DNA of 10,601 bases from Helicobacteraceae bacterium (lineage in GTDB: Bacteria > Campylobacterota > Campylobacteria > Campylobacterales > Helicobacteraceae). Positions 1 through 6,925 of this stretch are shown one piece after another. Numbering within the stretch: the stretch's first letter is position 1; every line of letters begins with the position of its first letter. The notes beneath the pieces are model-generated. The model had not been told where the DNA came from. It saw only the letters and a list, made by a program, of their open reading frames with translations, and did not search any database. The position numbers and the translations under genes were made by a program. The stretch covers positions 1-10,601 of the forward strand of contig CAAGLK010000069.1 of assembly GCA_900770765.1 (NCBI GenBank), given 5' to 3'.

Positions 1-31
1 ACTGGAGTTCAGACGTGTGCTCTTCCGATCT
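1..31 (+). other. Illumina adapter remnant (left end)
   Basis: These 31 bases match the TruSeq read-2 adapter/primer sequence, ending in the characteristic CTCTTCCGATCT. They are not genomic. The insert begins at about position 32, in the middle of ribA. Any reading frame or similarity that includes these bases is artificial. Confidence 0.97.
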
Positions 32-244
32 CTCTCCACCACAATCGCATTTTAAGCTAAAAAGCGTATCACCTGTTAAGCACTCGCTATGGATTCTAAC
101 AAGCGGATTCTTACCTAAAGATTCTGTTTTTAAAACTAAATGCTCCAATGCTCCATTTGCCCTATTTTCCTTAAAGGAACGCATTTTAAAATTGCCAAAT
201 TTTGTTGGCAAATTTGCTTCATTTGAAATTTCTATTGTATTCAT
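32..244 (-). CDS. ribA: GTP cyclohydrolase II, N-terminal 71 residues only (cut by fragment end)
   Basis: GTP cyclohydrolase II opens the imidazole ring of GTP, the first committed step of riboflavin synthesis in the cytosol. The visible protein starts MNTIEISNEANLPTKFGNF, has the family signature HSECLTGD at residues 52-59, and then SLKCDCG. Cys55, Cys66 and Cys68 match the three zinc ligands known in E. coli RibA. The short N-terminus before the LPTKFG segment shows this is a stand-alone RibA rather than a RibB-RibA fusion. The start at 244 is preceded by an AAGG ribosome-binding site about 7 bases upstream. Weak -10-like words on the minus strand lie at 262-267 (TAAAAT) and 291-296 (TACAAT); I cannot choose between them. 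The gene is cut by the adapter-marked end of the fragment, so the missing C-terminus is not evidence of a pseudogene. It diverges from hypB across about 108 bases. Confidence 0.9.
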
Positions 245-317
245 TTTGTAACCTTAAAATTATTTTAAAAGCTGGAATCTTAGCTAAATTATTGTAACAA
301 TGCACTTTAATTTAAGG

Positions 318-346
318 TATAATTTCCGCTTATTTCAAACTTAAGG
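318..346 (+). promoter_or_regulatory. Probable hypBC promoter (-10 box) and ribosome-binding site
   Basis: A perfect TATAAT sits at 318-323 without a clear -35 box, as is usual for the Helicobacter housekeeping sigma factor. A start near position 330 would give a leader of about 23 bases. TTAAGG at 341-346 is the ribosome-binding site, six bases before the hypB ATG at 353. No nickel- or iron-regulator operator is recognisable by eye. Confidence 0.55.
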
Positions 347-352
347 CATTAA

Positions 353-1039
353 ATGCAAGAAAATACAAAAATCATTGAAGTAACACAGCGGATTCTATCC
401 AAAAACGACAAAATAGCGATGGAATTAAGAGAGATTTATAAAAATAAAAATTTATTTGTAATTAATCTAATGAGCTCTCCTGGAAGCGGTAAAACCACAC
501 TTTTAGAAAATATAGCAAAGCAAAATTTACTAAACTTTAGCGTAATAGAGGGCGATTTACAAACAAATAGAGACGCAGAGAGATTAGCTAAATTCAACAT
601 AAACGCATATCAAATAACAACAGGTGATGCTTGCCACCTAGAAGCGCAAATGATAAAAGACGCACTTTTAGAGTTAGAAAAAAGTGGCGAAATAAAAGAC
701 TTTATGTTTATAGAAAATGTGGGGAATCTCGTGTGTCCAGCAAGCTATGATTTAGGTGCGAATCTAAATATTGTTTTACTCTCAACGCCAGAGGGCGATG
801 ATAAAATTTTAAAATATCCCACAATGTTTTTATGTGCCGATGCAGTAATTATTAGCAAAGCAGATTTAAGCGAAATTTTTAACTTTAAAATCCAGCAAGT
901 AAAAGATGATTTAGCAAAACTTAAAAAAGAGATTCCGCTATTTGAGTTATCTTATAAAAACGCAGAATCCATTTTAAAATTTTGTCAATTTTTAAAAGAA
1001 AAAAAGGAGCAAAATTATGTGTCTAGCCATACCTTCTAA
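353..1039 (+). CDS. hypB: Hydrogenase/urease nickel-insertion GTPase HypB
   Basis: HypB is a SIMIBI-class metal-binding GTPase. With HypA it delivers nickel to [NiFe] hydrogenase and, in Helicobacter species that have urease, also to urease. The 228-residue protein has the Walker A loop SSPGSGKTT at 41-49, the conserved GDLQTNRDAERL at 67-78, and TGDACHLEA at 90-98, whose Cys94-His95 are metal ligands at the dimer interface. ENVGNLVCPA at 121-130 carries the third ligand, Cys128. The G4 motif is SKAD at 168-171 instead of NKxD; as I recall, H. pylori HypB has the same form. There is no His-rich nickel-storage tail, again as in Helicobacter. The start is supported by TTAAGG six bases upstream and a TATAAT at 318-323. 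The last 23 bases overlap hypC, so the two are probably translationally coupled. Confidence 0.96.
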   Translation: MQENTKIIEVTQRILSKNDKIAMELREIYKNKNLFVINLMSSPGSGKTTLLENIAKQNLLNFSVIEGDLQTNRDAERLAKFNINAYQITTGDACHLEAQMIKDALLELEKSGEIKDFMFIENVGNLVCPASYDLGANLNIVLLSTPEGDDKILKYPTMFLCADAVIISKADLSEIFNFKIQQVKDDLAKLKKEIPLFELSYKNAESILKFCQFLKEKKEQNYVSSHTF

Positions 1040-1280
1040 AGTAGTAAAGATTAATAAAGAGACAAACACAGCCACACTTGACACATTAGGAGTGCAGCGA
1101 GAAGCAAGCCTAGATTTAATGCAAGAAGAAATTAATATAGGCGATTATGTATTACTACACATTGGCTATATTATGGGAAAAATTGATGAAAAAGAAGCGA
1201 AGCTATCGCTTGAAACTTATAAAGAAATAATAAAAGCAATAGAGCAAGAAGAAGCAGAGCTAAGGGAAGCAAACGGCTAA
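1017..1280 (+). CDS. hypC: [NiFe]-hydrogenase maturation chaperone HypC
   Basis: HypC is a small chaperone that works with HypD to build the Fe(CN)2CO centre and carries it to the hydrogenase large subunit. The 87-residue protein begins with the invariant MCLAIP; Cys2, exposed after removal of the initiator Met, is the essential ligand. The rest is an OB-fold-like beta barrel with the family segments NIGDYVLLHIGY (40-51) and a helical tail rich in Glu and Lys. AAGGAG at 1004-1009 is a strong ribosome-binding site seven bases before the ATG and lies inside the end of hypB. The gene ends in a 4-base tail-to-tail overlap with hspR. hypD, the functional partner and the neighbour in H. pylori, is not downstream and must be elsewhere if the pathway is complete. 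Confidence 0.96.
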   Translation: MCLAIPSKVVKINKETNTATLDTLGVQREASLDLMQEEINIGDYVLLHIGYIMGKIDEKEAKLSLETYKEIIKAIEQEEAELREANG

Positions 1281-1648
1281 AGGCTATCTTTAAAAATAAT
1301 TACTTCATAAGAGCTTTGCTTTTTAACAATAGACTTACTAGGCTTATTAACTTTTAGTTTCTCTAAATGCAATCTAAGCTCATCTAACTCTCTATCTTGG
1401 TCATCTAGCTTGTCTTTTAATCGTAAAATAATATCAACTCCGGCTAAATTTACACCCAAATCCCTAGTTAGTCGCAAAATCATTTTAATTTTATCAATAT
1501 CTCTTTGCGAATATAGTCGCATTTTACCATCCGTGCGGCTTGGTTCAACTAGCCCTTCTCTTTCATATTGACGCAAAGTTTGCGGATGAATTGCTAGAAT
1601 CTTTGCTACAACACTTATTAAATAAACAGGTTCATCATAGCTATACAT
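1277..1648 (-). CDS. hspR: Heat-shock repressor HspR (MerR family)
   Basis: HspR represses chaperone operons and is itself activated by DnaK-type chaperone availability. The 123-residue protein has a MerR-type winged helix-turn-helix at about 12-55: SVVAKILAIHPQTLRQYERE, then GLVEPSRTDGKMRLYS and the wing helix RDIDKI. GVNLAGVDIIL (65-75) is the usual HspR segment leading into a charged coiled coil at about 76-100. MerR metal- or drug-binding cysteines are absent, as expected for HspR. TAGGAG four to five bases upstream is the ribosome-binding site and overlaps the cbpA stop codon, so the gene is translated from the cbpA transcript with a gap of nine bases. It is the last gene of this operon here; in H. 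pylori a third gene follows. The 3' end overlaps hypC by four bases. Confidence 0.94.
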   Translation of the reverse strand: MYSYDEPVYLISVVAKILAIHPQTLRQYEREGLVEPSRTDGKMRLYSQRDIDKIKMILRLTRDLGVNLAGVDIILRLKDKLDDQDRELDELRLHLEKLKVNKPSKSIVKKQSSYEVIIFKDSL

Positions 1649-1657
1649 TATTAACTC

Positions 1658-2539
1658 CTATAAATATTTTTCCATAGATTCTTTTAATTCTTTAGGTAAA
1701 GAATCCACATCTGGTAAAATAATATTTGCTTCTAAATACAAATCGCCTGTAGATTTTGTCTTGCGATTATAAGCGCCAAGCTCTTTTATGCGGAATTTTC
1801 GATGATTTTTTGTATTTTGCGGAATTTTTAGCGTTATTGTTTTATGAAGTGTCTCAACTTCTATTTTACCTCCAAAGAGTGCTGTTTTTAGCGGAATATC
1901 AAGCCTTTTTTTAAGATCATCACCTTCTAATACATAATCTGGCTGTGCTGCTATTATAACCTTTAATAGCATATCTCCAACTTGCCCTCCTACGCTCCTG
2001 CCCTTACCCCTTAAGCGGATTCTTTCTCCATCTCTAATACCAGCTGGCACTTTTATATCTAATTCTTGTCCGCTTATGCTTACATGATGCTTACCGCCTA
2101 AAATCGCTGTTGTAAATGGAATCGTAACTTGTGCGTTTATATCTAGCATTTCTTCTGTTTGTTGAAAGCTATTAAAATCAAATCCACCACTAAACCCCCT
2201 AAAACCACCAGCATTAAAGCCACCAGAAGCTCTAGCACTAAATTCACCAAACACTTGTTTTATTAGCTCATCTAAACTAACTCCGCCTTGCGCTCTTGCA
2301 AAGTCATGAAAATTTTGCCCACCAAACATAGCATCGCCAAATTGGTCGTATTGTCTTCGCTTTTTCTCATCGCTTAGAATCTCATAGGCTGCATTTATTT
2401 CTTTAAACTTTTCTTCAGCGCCTGACTCTTTATTAATATCTGGGTGATATTTCCTAGCTAAGCGGCGATAGGATTTTTTAATTTCATCTGCACTTGCATC
2501 TTGTGAAATTTCAAGTGTATCATATAAACTTTTTGACAT
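1658..2539 (-). CDS. cbpA: DnaJ-family co-chaperone CbpA (type II J protein)
   Basis: This J-domain protein stimulates the DnaK ATPase and binds unfolded clients. In H. pylori and Campylobacter the homologue is the first gene of the HspR-controlled operon. The 293 residues comprise a J domain at about 4-70 with the HPD triad at 32-34 in helix-loop-helix context (ARKYHPDIN), a Gly/Phe-rich linker at about 73-125 (for example SGGFNAGGFRGFSGGF), and two C-terminal substrate-binding beta domains at about 132-200 and 205-278. The CxxCxGxG zinc repeats of canonical DnaJ are absent, which makes it a CbpA or DjlA-like class II protein rather than DnaJ. AAGGA five to six bases before the ATG supports the start. 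The promoter region holds tandem TATAAT words on the minus strand inside an inverted repeat, a possible HspR site. Confidence 0.94.
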   Translation of the reverse strand: MSKSLYDTLEISQDASADEIKKSYRRLARKYHPDINKESGAEEKFKEINAAYEILSDEKKRRQYDQFGDAMFGGQNFHDFARAQGGVSLDELIKQVFGEFSARASGGFNAGGFRGFSGGFDFNSFQQTEEMLDINAQVTIPFTTAILGGKHHVSISGQELDIKVPAGIRDGERIRLRGKGRSVGGQVGDMLLKVIIAAQPDYVLEGDDLKKRLDIPLKTALFGGKIEVETLHKTITLKIPQNTKNHRKFRIKELGAYNRKTKSTGDLYLEANIILPDVDSLPKELKESMEKYL

Positions 2540-2559
2540 ATTGTTCCTTATAAATTATT

Positions 2560-2588
2560 AACTTTTAGCGGATTATATTATAAAAGTT
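2560..2588 (-). promoter_or_regulatory. cbpA-hspR promoter with candidate HspR operator (inverted repeat)
   Basis: AACTTTTA at 2560-2567 and TAAAAGTT at 2581-2588 form a perfect 8-base inverted repeat with a 13-base spacer. The spacer contains two overlapping minus-strand TATAAT words (2572-2577 and 2577-2582), the likely -10 of cbpA about 33 to 43 bases before its ATG. A dimeric repressor bound here would block the promoter. The repeat does not match the HAIR consensus CTTGAGT-N7-ACTCAAG, so linking it to HspR is inference from position only. Confidence 0.4.
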
Positions 2589-2623
2589 TAGTTTATGTCA
2601 ATCAACTTTAAACTTAAAAACAC

Positions 2624-2641
2624 TATAATCAAATTTTGGAG
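2624..2641 (+). promoter_or_regulatory. Probable addA -10 box and start-deciding ribosome-binding site
   Basis: TATAAT at 2624-2629 would start transcription near 2636. GGAG at 2638-2641 follows and lies seven bases before the ATG at 2649. The in-frame ATG at 2595 lies upstream of this -10 box and has no Shine-Dalgarno sequence before it (AAAAGTTTAGTTT), so 2649 is the better start. Confidence 0.55.
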
Positions 2642-2648
2642 TGATTTT

Positions 2649-5432
2649 ATGAAAAACCCTTTATTGTCTCTAAGTGCAAGTGCTGGCAGTGGTAAAACTT
2701 ATAGCCTTACAATGCGTTATTTAAACCTACTTTTTAATCAAGCAAAACCACAAAGCATCTTGACGCTAACTTTTACTAAAAAAGCCGCTAAAGAAATGGA
2801 AGAGCGCATTATAAAAGCTATAAGAGAGCTTTATTATAATAAATCTAATATAGATTATATAAAGAATTTTGAGTTTATTACTATCAATAATGAACAAAAT
2901 TTAAAAGAAATAGAGACGAAAATTAGCAACATTTATCATAATTTTTTAAAAGATGATTTAAAAATAACAACAATAGATTCATTTTTTCAAAAAATTTTAA
3001 AAAATTTTTGCTGGTATGTCGGCGTAGATTATCACTTTAACATAAAAGAAGACGACATAGAAGCAATTAGCGAAATATTTTTGCAAAACTTAGCACAAAA
3101 TGATTTTGAAATGATTTTAAACCTATGCTATCAAAAAAGGCAAAGTTTAGATTCCATCTTAAAACTATGCGTGTATTTAGATGCGTTTAAAGAGCTATTA
3201 GATAAACATCTTTTTATTAAAGACGCCTTACACAGCAGCGAATTTTATGAAGAAAAGGCGATGGAATCTGCCAATAAATTAAAAGAAAGTTATTTTAATT
3301 TTAAAGGCACACTGCATAAACAGCTAGATTTTAATAATTTTAATGAACTTTTAAAAAAGGGCAGCACTTGGCTTACAAAAGATAGCATTAATGAATATAG
3401 CGGTTTTTCTAAGATTCCATTTAATAGCGATGATTTTGAATCCTTAAAACTCGCCATAGCAGAATCCCTAAGGGCAAATGAAGCAGAATATCTAAAAGCC
3501 ATCTTTAGAATCTTTAACTGCTTTTTAGATTCCAAAGAACAATATTATAAACAAAGCAATTCTTTAAGCTTTAACGCTATAGCTTCAAAAGTTTATACAC
3601 TACTTACAAAAAATTTAGTAAGCAAGGATTTTTTATACTTCCGCCTTGATAGCGTAATTAATCATATTTTAATAGATGAATTCCAAGATACAAGCACGCT
3701 TCAATATGATATTTTAAAGCCGCTAATTGATGAAATAAAATCAGGTAAAGGGCAAAAAGACTTTATGCGTAGCTTTTTTTATGTAGGCGATATTAAGCAG
3801 TCAATTTATAGATTCCGCGGCGGGAATCCTAAGCTTTTCAATCTAGCCAGCAAAGGGTTAGTTAGAGAAAATTTAAAAGATAATTATAGAAGTGCAAAAG
3901 AAATTGTAGAGTTTGTAAATAACACTTTTATAAATAAATTTAAAGATTTTATTCCACAGAATCCTAAATTATCAATAGATGGTTTTGTAAGCGTAAAAGC
4001 CTACACTATTCTAAATGAAGGGGTATTAGAATCCATAAAAGAGCTAAAAAAATGCGGAGTAAGCGATGATAGAATCGCTATTTTAGTATTCAAAAACGAC
4101 ACGGTTGTAGAATTAGCTCAATTTTTAGAAGCAAATAATTTTAAAGTAGTAATAGATACAAGCGCTAAATTAATTTATCACAATGAAGTAAGGGCAATAA
4201 TACAAGCATTAAAGTTTATAAATTCAAAAAACACTCAGCATTATTATGAATTTTGCACTCTTTTAGGATTTGATAGAGATGATAATATTTTAAATTTTTT
4301 AAATAGTCTAAATCCGCTACTTTTGCCTTCTAAAATTATTTTAGAGATTCTTAAAAATTATAAAATAGCAAGTCTTAGTGTTAAAAAATTCCTAGAATCT
4401 ACGCTAATTTATCATAGCCTAGAAGCGCTACTTAAAGAGGTGGAATCCTTAAATTTAGACATAGCATCAAGCGATTTTAGCGGAATCCGCATAATGACAA
4501 TACACAAATCAAAAGGCTTAGAATTTGAACATGTAATAATCGCTGATAAAATTGGGAAAAATAATAATTCAAATAGCGGAATCTTTTTTAGCTTCAAAGA
4601 CAATGGCGTAGAAATTGACAAAATCTTTAAAAATAGCAGCCCCTTAAGAGAAGCCCTAGATAATGAATACAAAGCGGCAAAAAATAAAGAAAACGCCCTA
4701 AAAATGCAAGATACACTAAGCCAGCTTTATGTAGCTTTTACTCGCGCAAAAAACACAATGCAGATTATAAAACTAGAAGAAAAAAGCATTTTTGAAATAC
4801 TAAATTTAGAAGAAAAAATATATGGCAACTTAGAATCCGCAATAAAAAACACAGAATCGCAAAAGCCAGATTCCACACAAATCACGCAAAAATCACAACT
4901 AAAGCTAGAAAAACTAAGCCTAAAAGATTTAGGTCGTCAAAAAGAAATGCAAGTTAAAGAAACAATTAAAGAGGACACACAAGATAATAAAAACTTAAAA
5001 AATATAAACTTCGGTATAGCACTCCACTTCGCCCTAGAGCAAAAGATAAAATACAATTTGCAAGATTCCATAATCAAAGAATTACTTTGTAATAAAATGG
5101 GATTCTATCTAGAAAAAATAGAGATAGAAAACGCCATAAATCGCTGTAATTTTGTTTTAAAAAATGAAAAATTTATTGAAATTATGGAGAAAGGCTTGGT
5201 AAAATGCGAGATTCCTTTTTTAAGCAGCGGTAGGCAAAAGCGAATCGACCTTTTAATTGATAGTAAAAATTGTGCTTATATTATTGATTATAAAAGTGGA
5301 ATCGCAAAGGGGGAGCATACATTACAAGTTAAAGACTATGTAGAATCTGTGCAAAAAATGCTTAATAAACCAGTAGAGGGTTATATATTCTACCTTCTTA
5401 GCGGAGAAAAGGGTAATTTAGTCAAAATTTAA
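2649..5432 (+). CDS. addA: RecB-like helicase-nuclease AddA (double-strand break repair)
   Basis: AddA is the helicase-nuclease subunit of AddAB, which resects DNA double-strand ends for RecA-dependent repair. Numbering from Met at 2649 gives 927 residues, close to H. pylori AddA. UvrD/Rep superfamily-1 motifs appear in order: Walker A ASAGSGKT at 10-17, Ia TLTFTKKAAKEM, Ib ITTIDSFFQ, Walker B ILIDEFQD at 340-347, III VGDIKQSIYRFRGG at 379-392, IV NYRS at 412-415, V TIHKSKGLEFE at 617-627 and VI LYVAFTRAK at 693-701. The C-terminal RecB-type nuclease is intact: GIALH (His793), RIDLL (Asp867) and DYK at 880-882. The upstream in-frame ATG at 2595 would add 18 residues ahead of the expected fold and lacks a ribosome-binding site. 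The partner addB is not in this window. The gene diverges from cbpA and runs into nhaA eight bases downstream. Confidence 0.93.
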   Translation: MKNPLLSLSASAGSGKTYSLTMRYLNLLFNQAKPQSILTLTFTKKAAKEMEERIIKAIRELYYNKSNIDYIKNFEFITINNEQNLKEIETKISNIYHNFLKDDLKITTIDSFFQKILKNFCWYVGVDYHFNIKEDDIEAISEIFLQNLAQNDFEMILNLCYQKRQSLDSILKLCVYLDAFKELLDKHLFIKDALHSSEFYEEKAMESANKLKESYFNFKGTLHKQLDFNNFNELLKKGSTWLTKDSINEYSGFSKIPFNSDDFESLKLAIAESLRANEAEYLKAIFRIFNCFLDSKEQYYKQSNSLSFNAIASKVYTLLTKNLVSKDFLYFRLDSVINHILIDEFQDTSTLQYDILKPLIDEIKSGKGQKDFMRSFFYVGDIKQSIYRFRGGNPKLFNLASKGLVRENLKDNYRSAKEIVEFVNNTFINKFKDFIPQNPKLSIDGFVSVKAYTILNEGVLESIKELKKCGVSDDRIAILVFKNDTVVELAQFLEANNFKVVIDTSAKLIYHNEVRAIIQALKFINSKNTQHYYEFCTLLGFDRDDNILNFLNSLNPLLLPSKIILEILKNYKIASLSVKKFLESTLIYHSLEALLKEVESLNLDIASSDFSGIRIMTIHKSKGLEFEHVIIADKIGKNNNSNSGIFFSFKDNGVEIDKIFKNSSPLREALDNEYKAAKNKENALKMQDTLSQLYVAFTRAKNTMQIIKLEEKSIFEILNLEEKIYGNLESAIKNTESQKPDSTQITQKSQLKLEKLSLKDLGRQKEMQVKETIKEDTQDNKNLKNINFGIALHFALEQKIKYNLQDSIIKELLCNKMGFYLEKIEIENAINRCNFVLKNEKFIEIMEKGLVKCEIPFLSSGRQKRIDLLIDSKNCAYIIDYKSGIAKGEHTLQVKDYVESVQKMLNKPVEGYIFYLLSGEKGNLVKI

Positions 5433-5440
5433 GGGGTCTT

Positions 5441-6760
5441 ATGGAAACTCAAAATAAAAGTGGGATTCTAAGCGCACTTGCAAAACTTACAAAAAGCGAG
5501 TCTTTTGCCGGTGTGCTTTTATTATGTTGTGCTATTTTAGCTATGATTGTGGCAAACTCACCGCTAGGCGATAGTTATGCGGCACTTTGGAAATCAAAAC
5601 TTGGCTTTACCTTCAATGATGTTTTTATCGGTATGAGCTTGGAGCATTGGATTAATGATGTTTTAATGGCTTTTTTCTTTTTGGTTGTAGGGCTAGAAAT
5701 CAAGCGAGAAGTGCTTTTTGGCGAACTTGCTGGGTTTAAAAGGGCAGCATTACCTATAATCGCCGCTCTTGGTGGTATGGTAGGACCTGGAATTATTTAT
5801 TATTCACTAAATGCTGGCACACCTAGCGAAACAGGCTTTGGGATTCCAATGGCTACTGATATCGCCTTTGCACTAGGTGTTTTATCCGTGCTTGGAAAAA
5901 GAGTTTCTATTTCTGTAAAAGTATTTTTAGTTTCTTTAGCAGTTGCAGATGATTTAGGAGCTATTATTGTTATTGCCCTATTTTATTCAAGTGGAATCTC
6001 ATTTGCGTGGCTTGCTGTGGCATTTAGCATAGTTGCAGTTTTATTTGCATTAAATAAAATAGGCGTAAAAGCACTCACGCCTTATATGATTTTAGGCGTT
6101 TTATTATGGATTGCAGTGCATAATTGCGGAATCCACGCCACAATCGCAGCGGTAGCACTTGCCTTTACGATTCCTGTTGCACCTAAAATAGATACAATTA
6201 ACTTCTTAGATAAAGTTAAAATAATGCTTGAACACTTCAAAAAAAGTGAAAATTATGGGATTCTACTGCAAAGTGAGCAAGTGCATGCCTTACACACATT
6301 TAATAAAATGAGAAAAGAAGTGCAAAATCCACTCTTAAGGCTAGAACACGCCCTAGCACCTTATAGCAGCTTTTTAATTATGCCTATTTTTGCTTTTGCA
6401 AATGCTGGGGTAACTATTGGCGATAATATTGACTTTAGCGTAGATTATATTTTCTTTGGAATTCTATTTGGGCTTGTTTTAGGAAAGCCACTTGGAATCT
6501 TTAGCTTTACATTTTTAGCAGAAAAACTAGGAATAGCCGCAAGACCTAAGGGCGTATCTTGGATTGAGATTTTCGGCGCTGGTGCATTAGGGGGGATTGG
6601 CTTTACTATGTCAATGTTTGTTACAAATTTAGCCTTTAGCGGAGAGCATGCGCTAATTGCCACTGATGTAGCTAAAATTTCTATTCTAATCGCTTCGCTT
6701 AGTGCTGGAATCTTAGGAGCTATATTCTTTTTAGTAAGAGATAAAATCACACATCACTAA
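5441..6760 (+). CDS. nhaA: Na+/H+ antiporter NhaA
   Basis: NhaA exchanges sodium or lithium for protons across the inner membrane and supports pH and salt homeostasis. The 439 residues show about twelve hydrophobic helices (roughly 22-39, 68-85, 103-122, 134-150, 160-180, 187-205, 212-226, 228-246, 308-325, 335-355, 375-397 and 408-432). The transport site is present: ATDIAFALG with Asp140 (E. coli Asp133), VADDLG with Asp170-Asp171 (Asp163-164), and GKPLG with Lys349 (Lys300). LVVGLEIKRE carries Glu86, equivalent to the pH-sensing Glu78. A polar stretch at about 250-307 between helices 8 and 9 is longer than in E. coli, a feature known from H. pylori NhaA. AAGGGG at 5431-5436 overlaps the addA stop and is four bases from the ATG, so the gene is probably cotranscribed with addA although the functions are unrelated. 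Confidence 0.96.
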   Translation: METQNKSGILSALAKLTKSESFAGVLLLCCAILAMIVANSPLGDSYAALWKSKLGFTFNDVFIGMSLEHWINDVLMAFFFLVVGLEIKREVLFGELAGFKRAALPIIAALGGMVGPGIIYYSLNAGTPSETGFGIPMATDIAFALGVLSVLGKRVSISVKVFLVSLAVADDLGAIIVIALFYSSGISFAWLAVAFSIVAVLFALNKIGVKALTPYMILGVLLWIAVHNCGIHATIAAVALAFTIPVAPKIDTINFLDKVKIMLEHFKKSENYGILLQSEQVHALHTFNKMRKEVQNPLLRLEHALAPYSSFLIMPIFAFANAGVTIGDNIDFSVDYIFFGILFGLVLGKPLGIFSFTFLAEKLGIAARPKGVSWIEIFGAGALGGIGFTMSMFVTNLAFSGEHALIATDVAKISILIASLSAGILGAIFFLVRDKITHH

Positions 6761-6765
6761 TTAAT

Positions 6766-6812
6766 GCAAAACGCAGTGGAATCGCAGCAATTTTTGCGAT
6801 TCTGTGCTTTGC
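6766..6812. terminator. Imperfect long hairpin after nhaA, possible terminator or repeat unit
   Basis: GAATCGCA (6779-6786) and TGCGATTC (6795-6802) form a perfect 8-base stem with an 8-base loop. The pairing extends outward, with wobble pairs and small bulges, to GC at 6766-6767 and 6811-6812. It begins five bases after the nhaA stop. No T tract follows, so it is a poor rho-independent terminator. Its right arm continues into TTGCGATTC...GCAAATCCAC, which resembles the repeat units farther right. Confidence 0.45.
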
Positions 6813-6839
6813 AAATCCACGCTTTATTGTCCGCTTTAT

Positions 6840-6910
6840 CATTGCGAGAAACACGCTGTGTTTCGTGGCAATCTATATATTGCGATTCGCCCACACTTGC
6901 AAATCCACAT
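6840..6910 (+). repeat. Dispersed 71-base repeat, left copy (REP-like)
   Basis: This segment matches 8066-8136 over 71 bases with a single difference (T at 6857 versus A at 8083, in a hairpin loop). It starts CATTGCGAG, contains a hairpin of GAAACAC and GTGTTTC within ATTGC...GCAAT flanks (6841-6872), and ends with TTGCGATTCGCCCACAC and GCAAATCCACAT. It lies just past the 3' end of the radical SAM gene. The copy on the other side of that gene has the same orientation. Confidence 0.9.
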
Positions 6911-6925
6911 TAGAACAAAATTAGC

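Noticed and set aside
15..251. Plus-strand open frame of 78 codons at the left end
   Set aside because: It starts inside adapter sequence and lies antisense to the clear RibA N-terminus with its zinc-binding cysteines.
999..1005. A7 run near the end of hypB as a slippage site
   Set aside because: It is only seven long, belongs to a Lys-rich tail next to the hypC ribosome-binding site, and both genes are intact.
3290..4672. Minus-strand open frames inside addA (3290-3535 and 4412-4672)
   Set aside because: They are antisense to helicase coding sequence with continuous motifs and have no recognisable domains of their own.
6445..6750. Minus-strand open frame of 101 codons within nhaA
   Set aside because: It is antisense to conserved NhaA helices 10-12 and reads as a shadow of that hydrophobic coding sequence.
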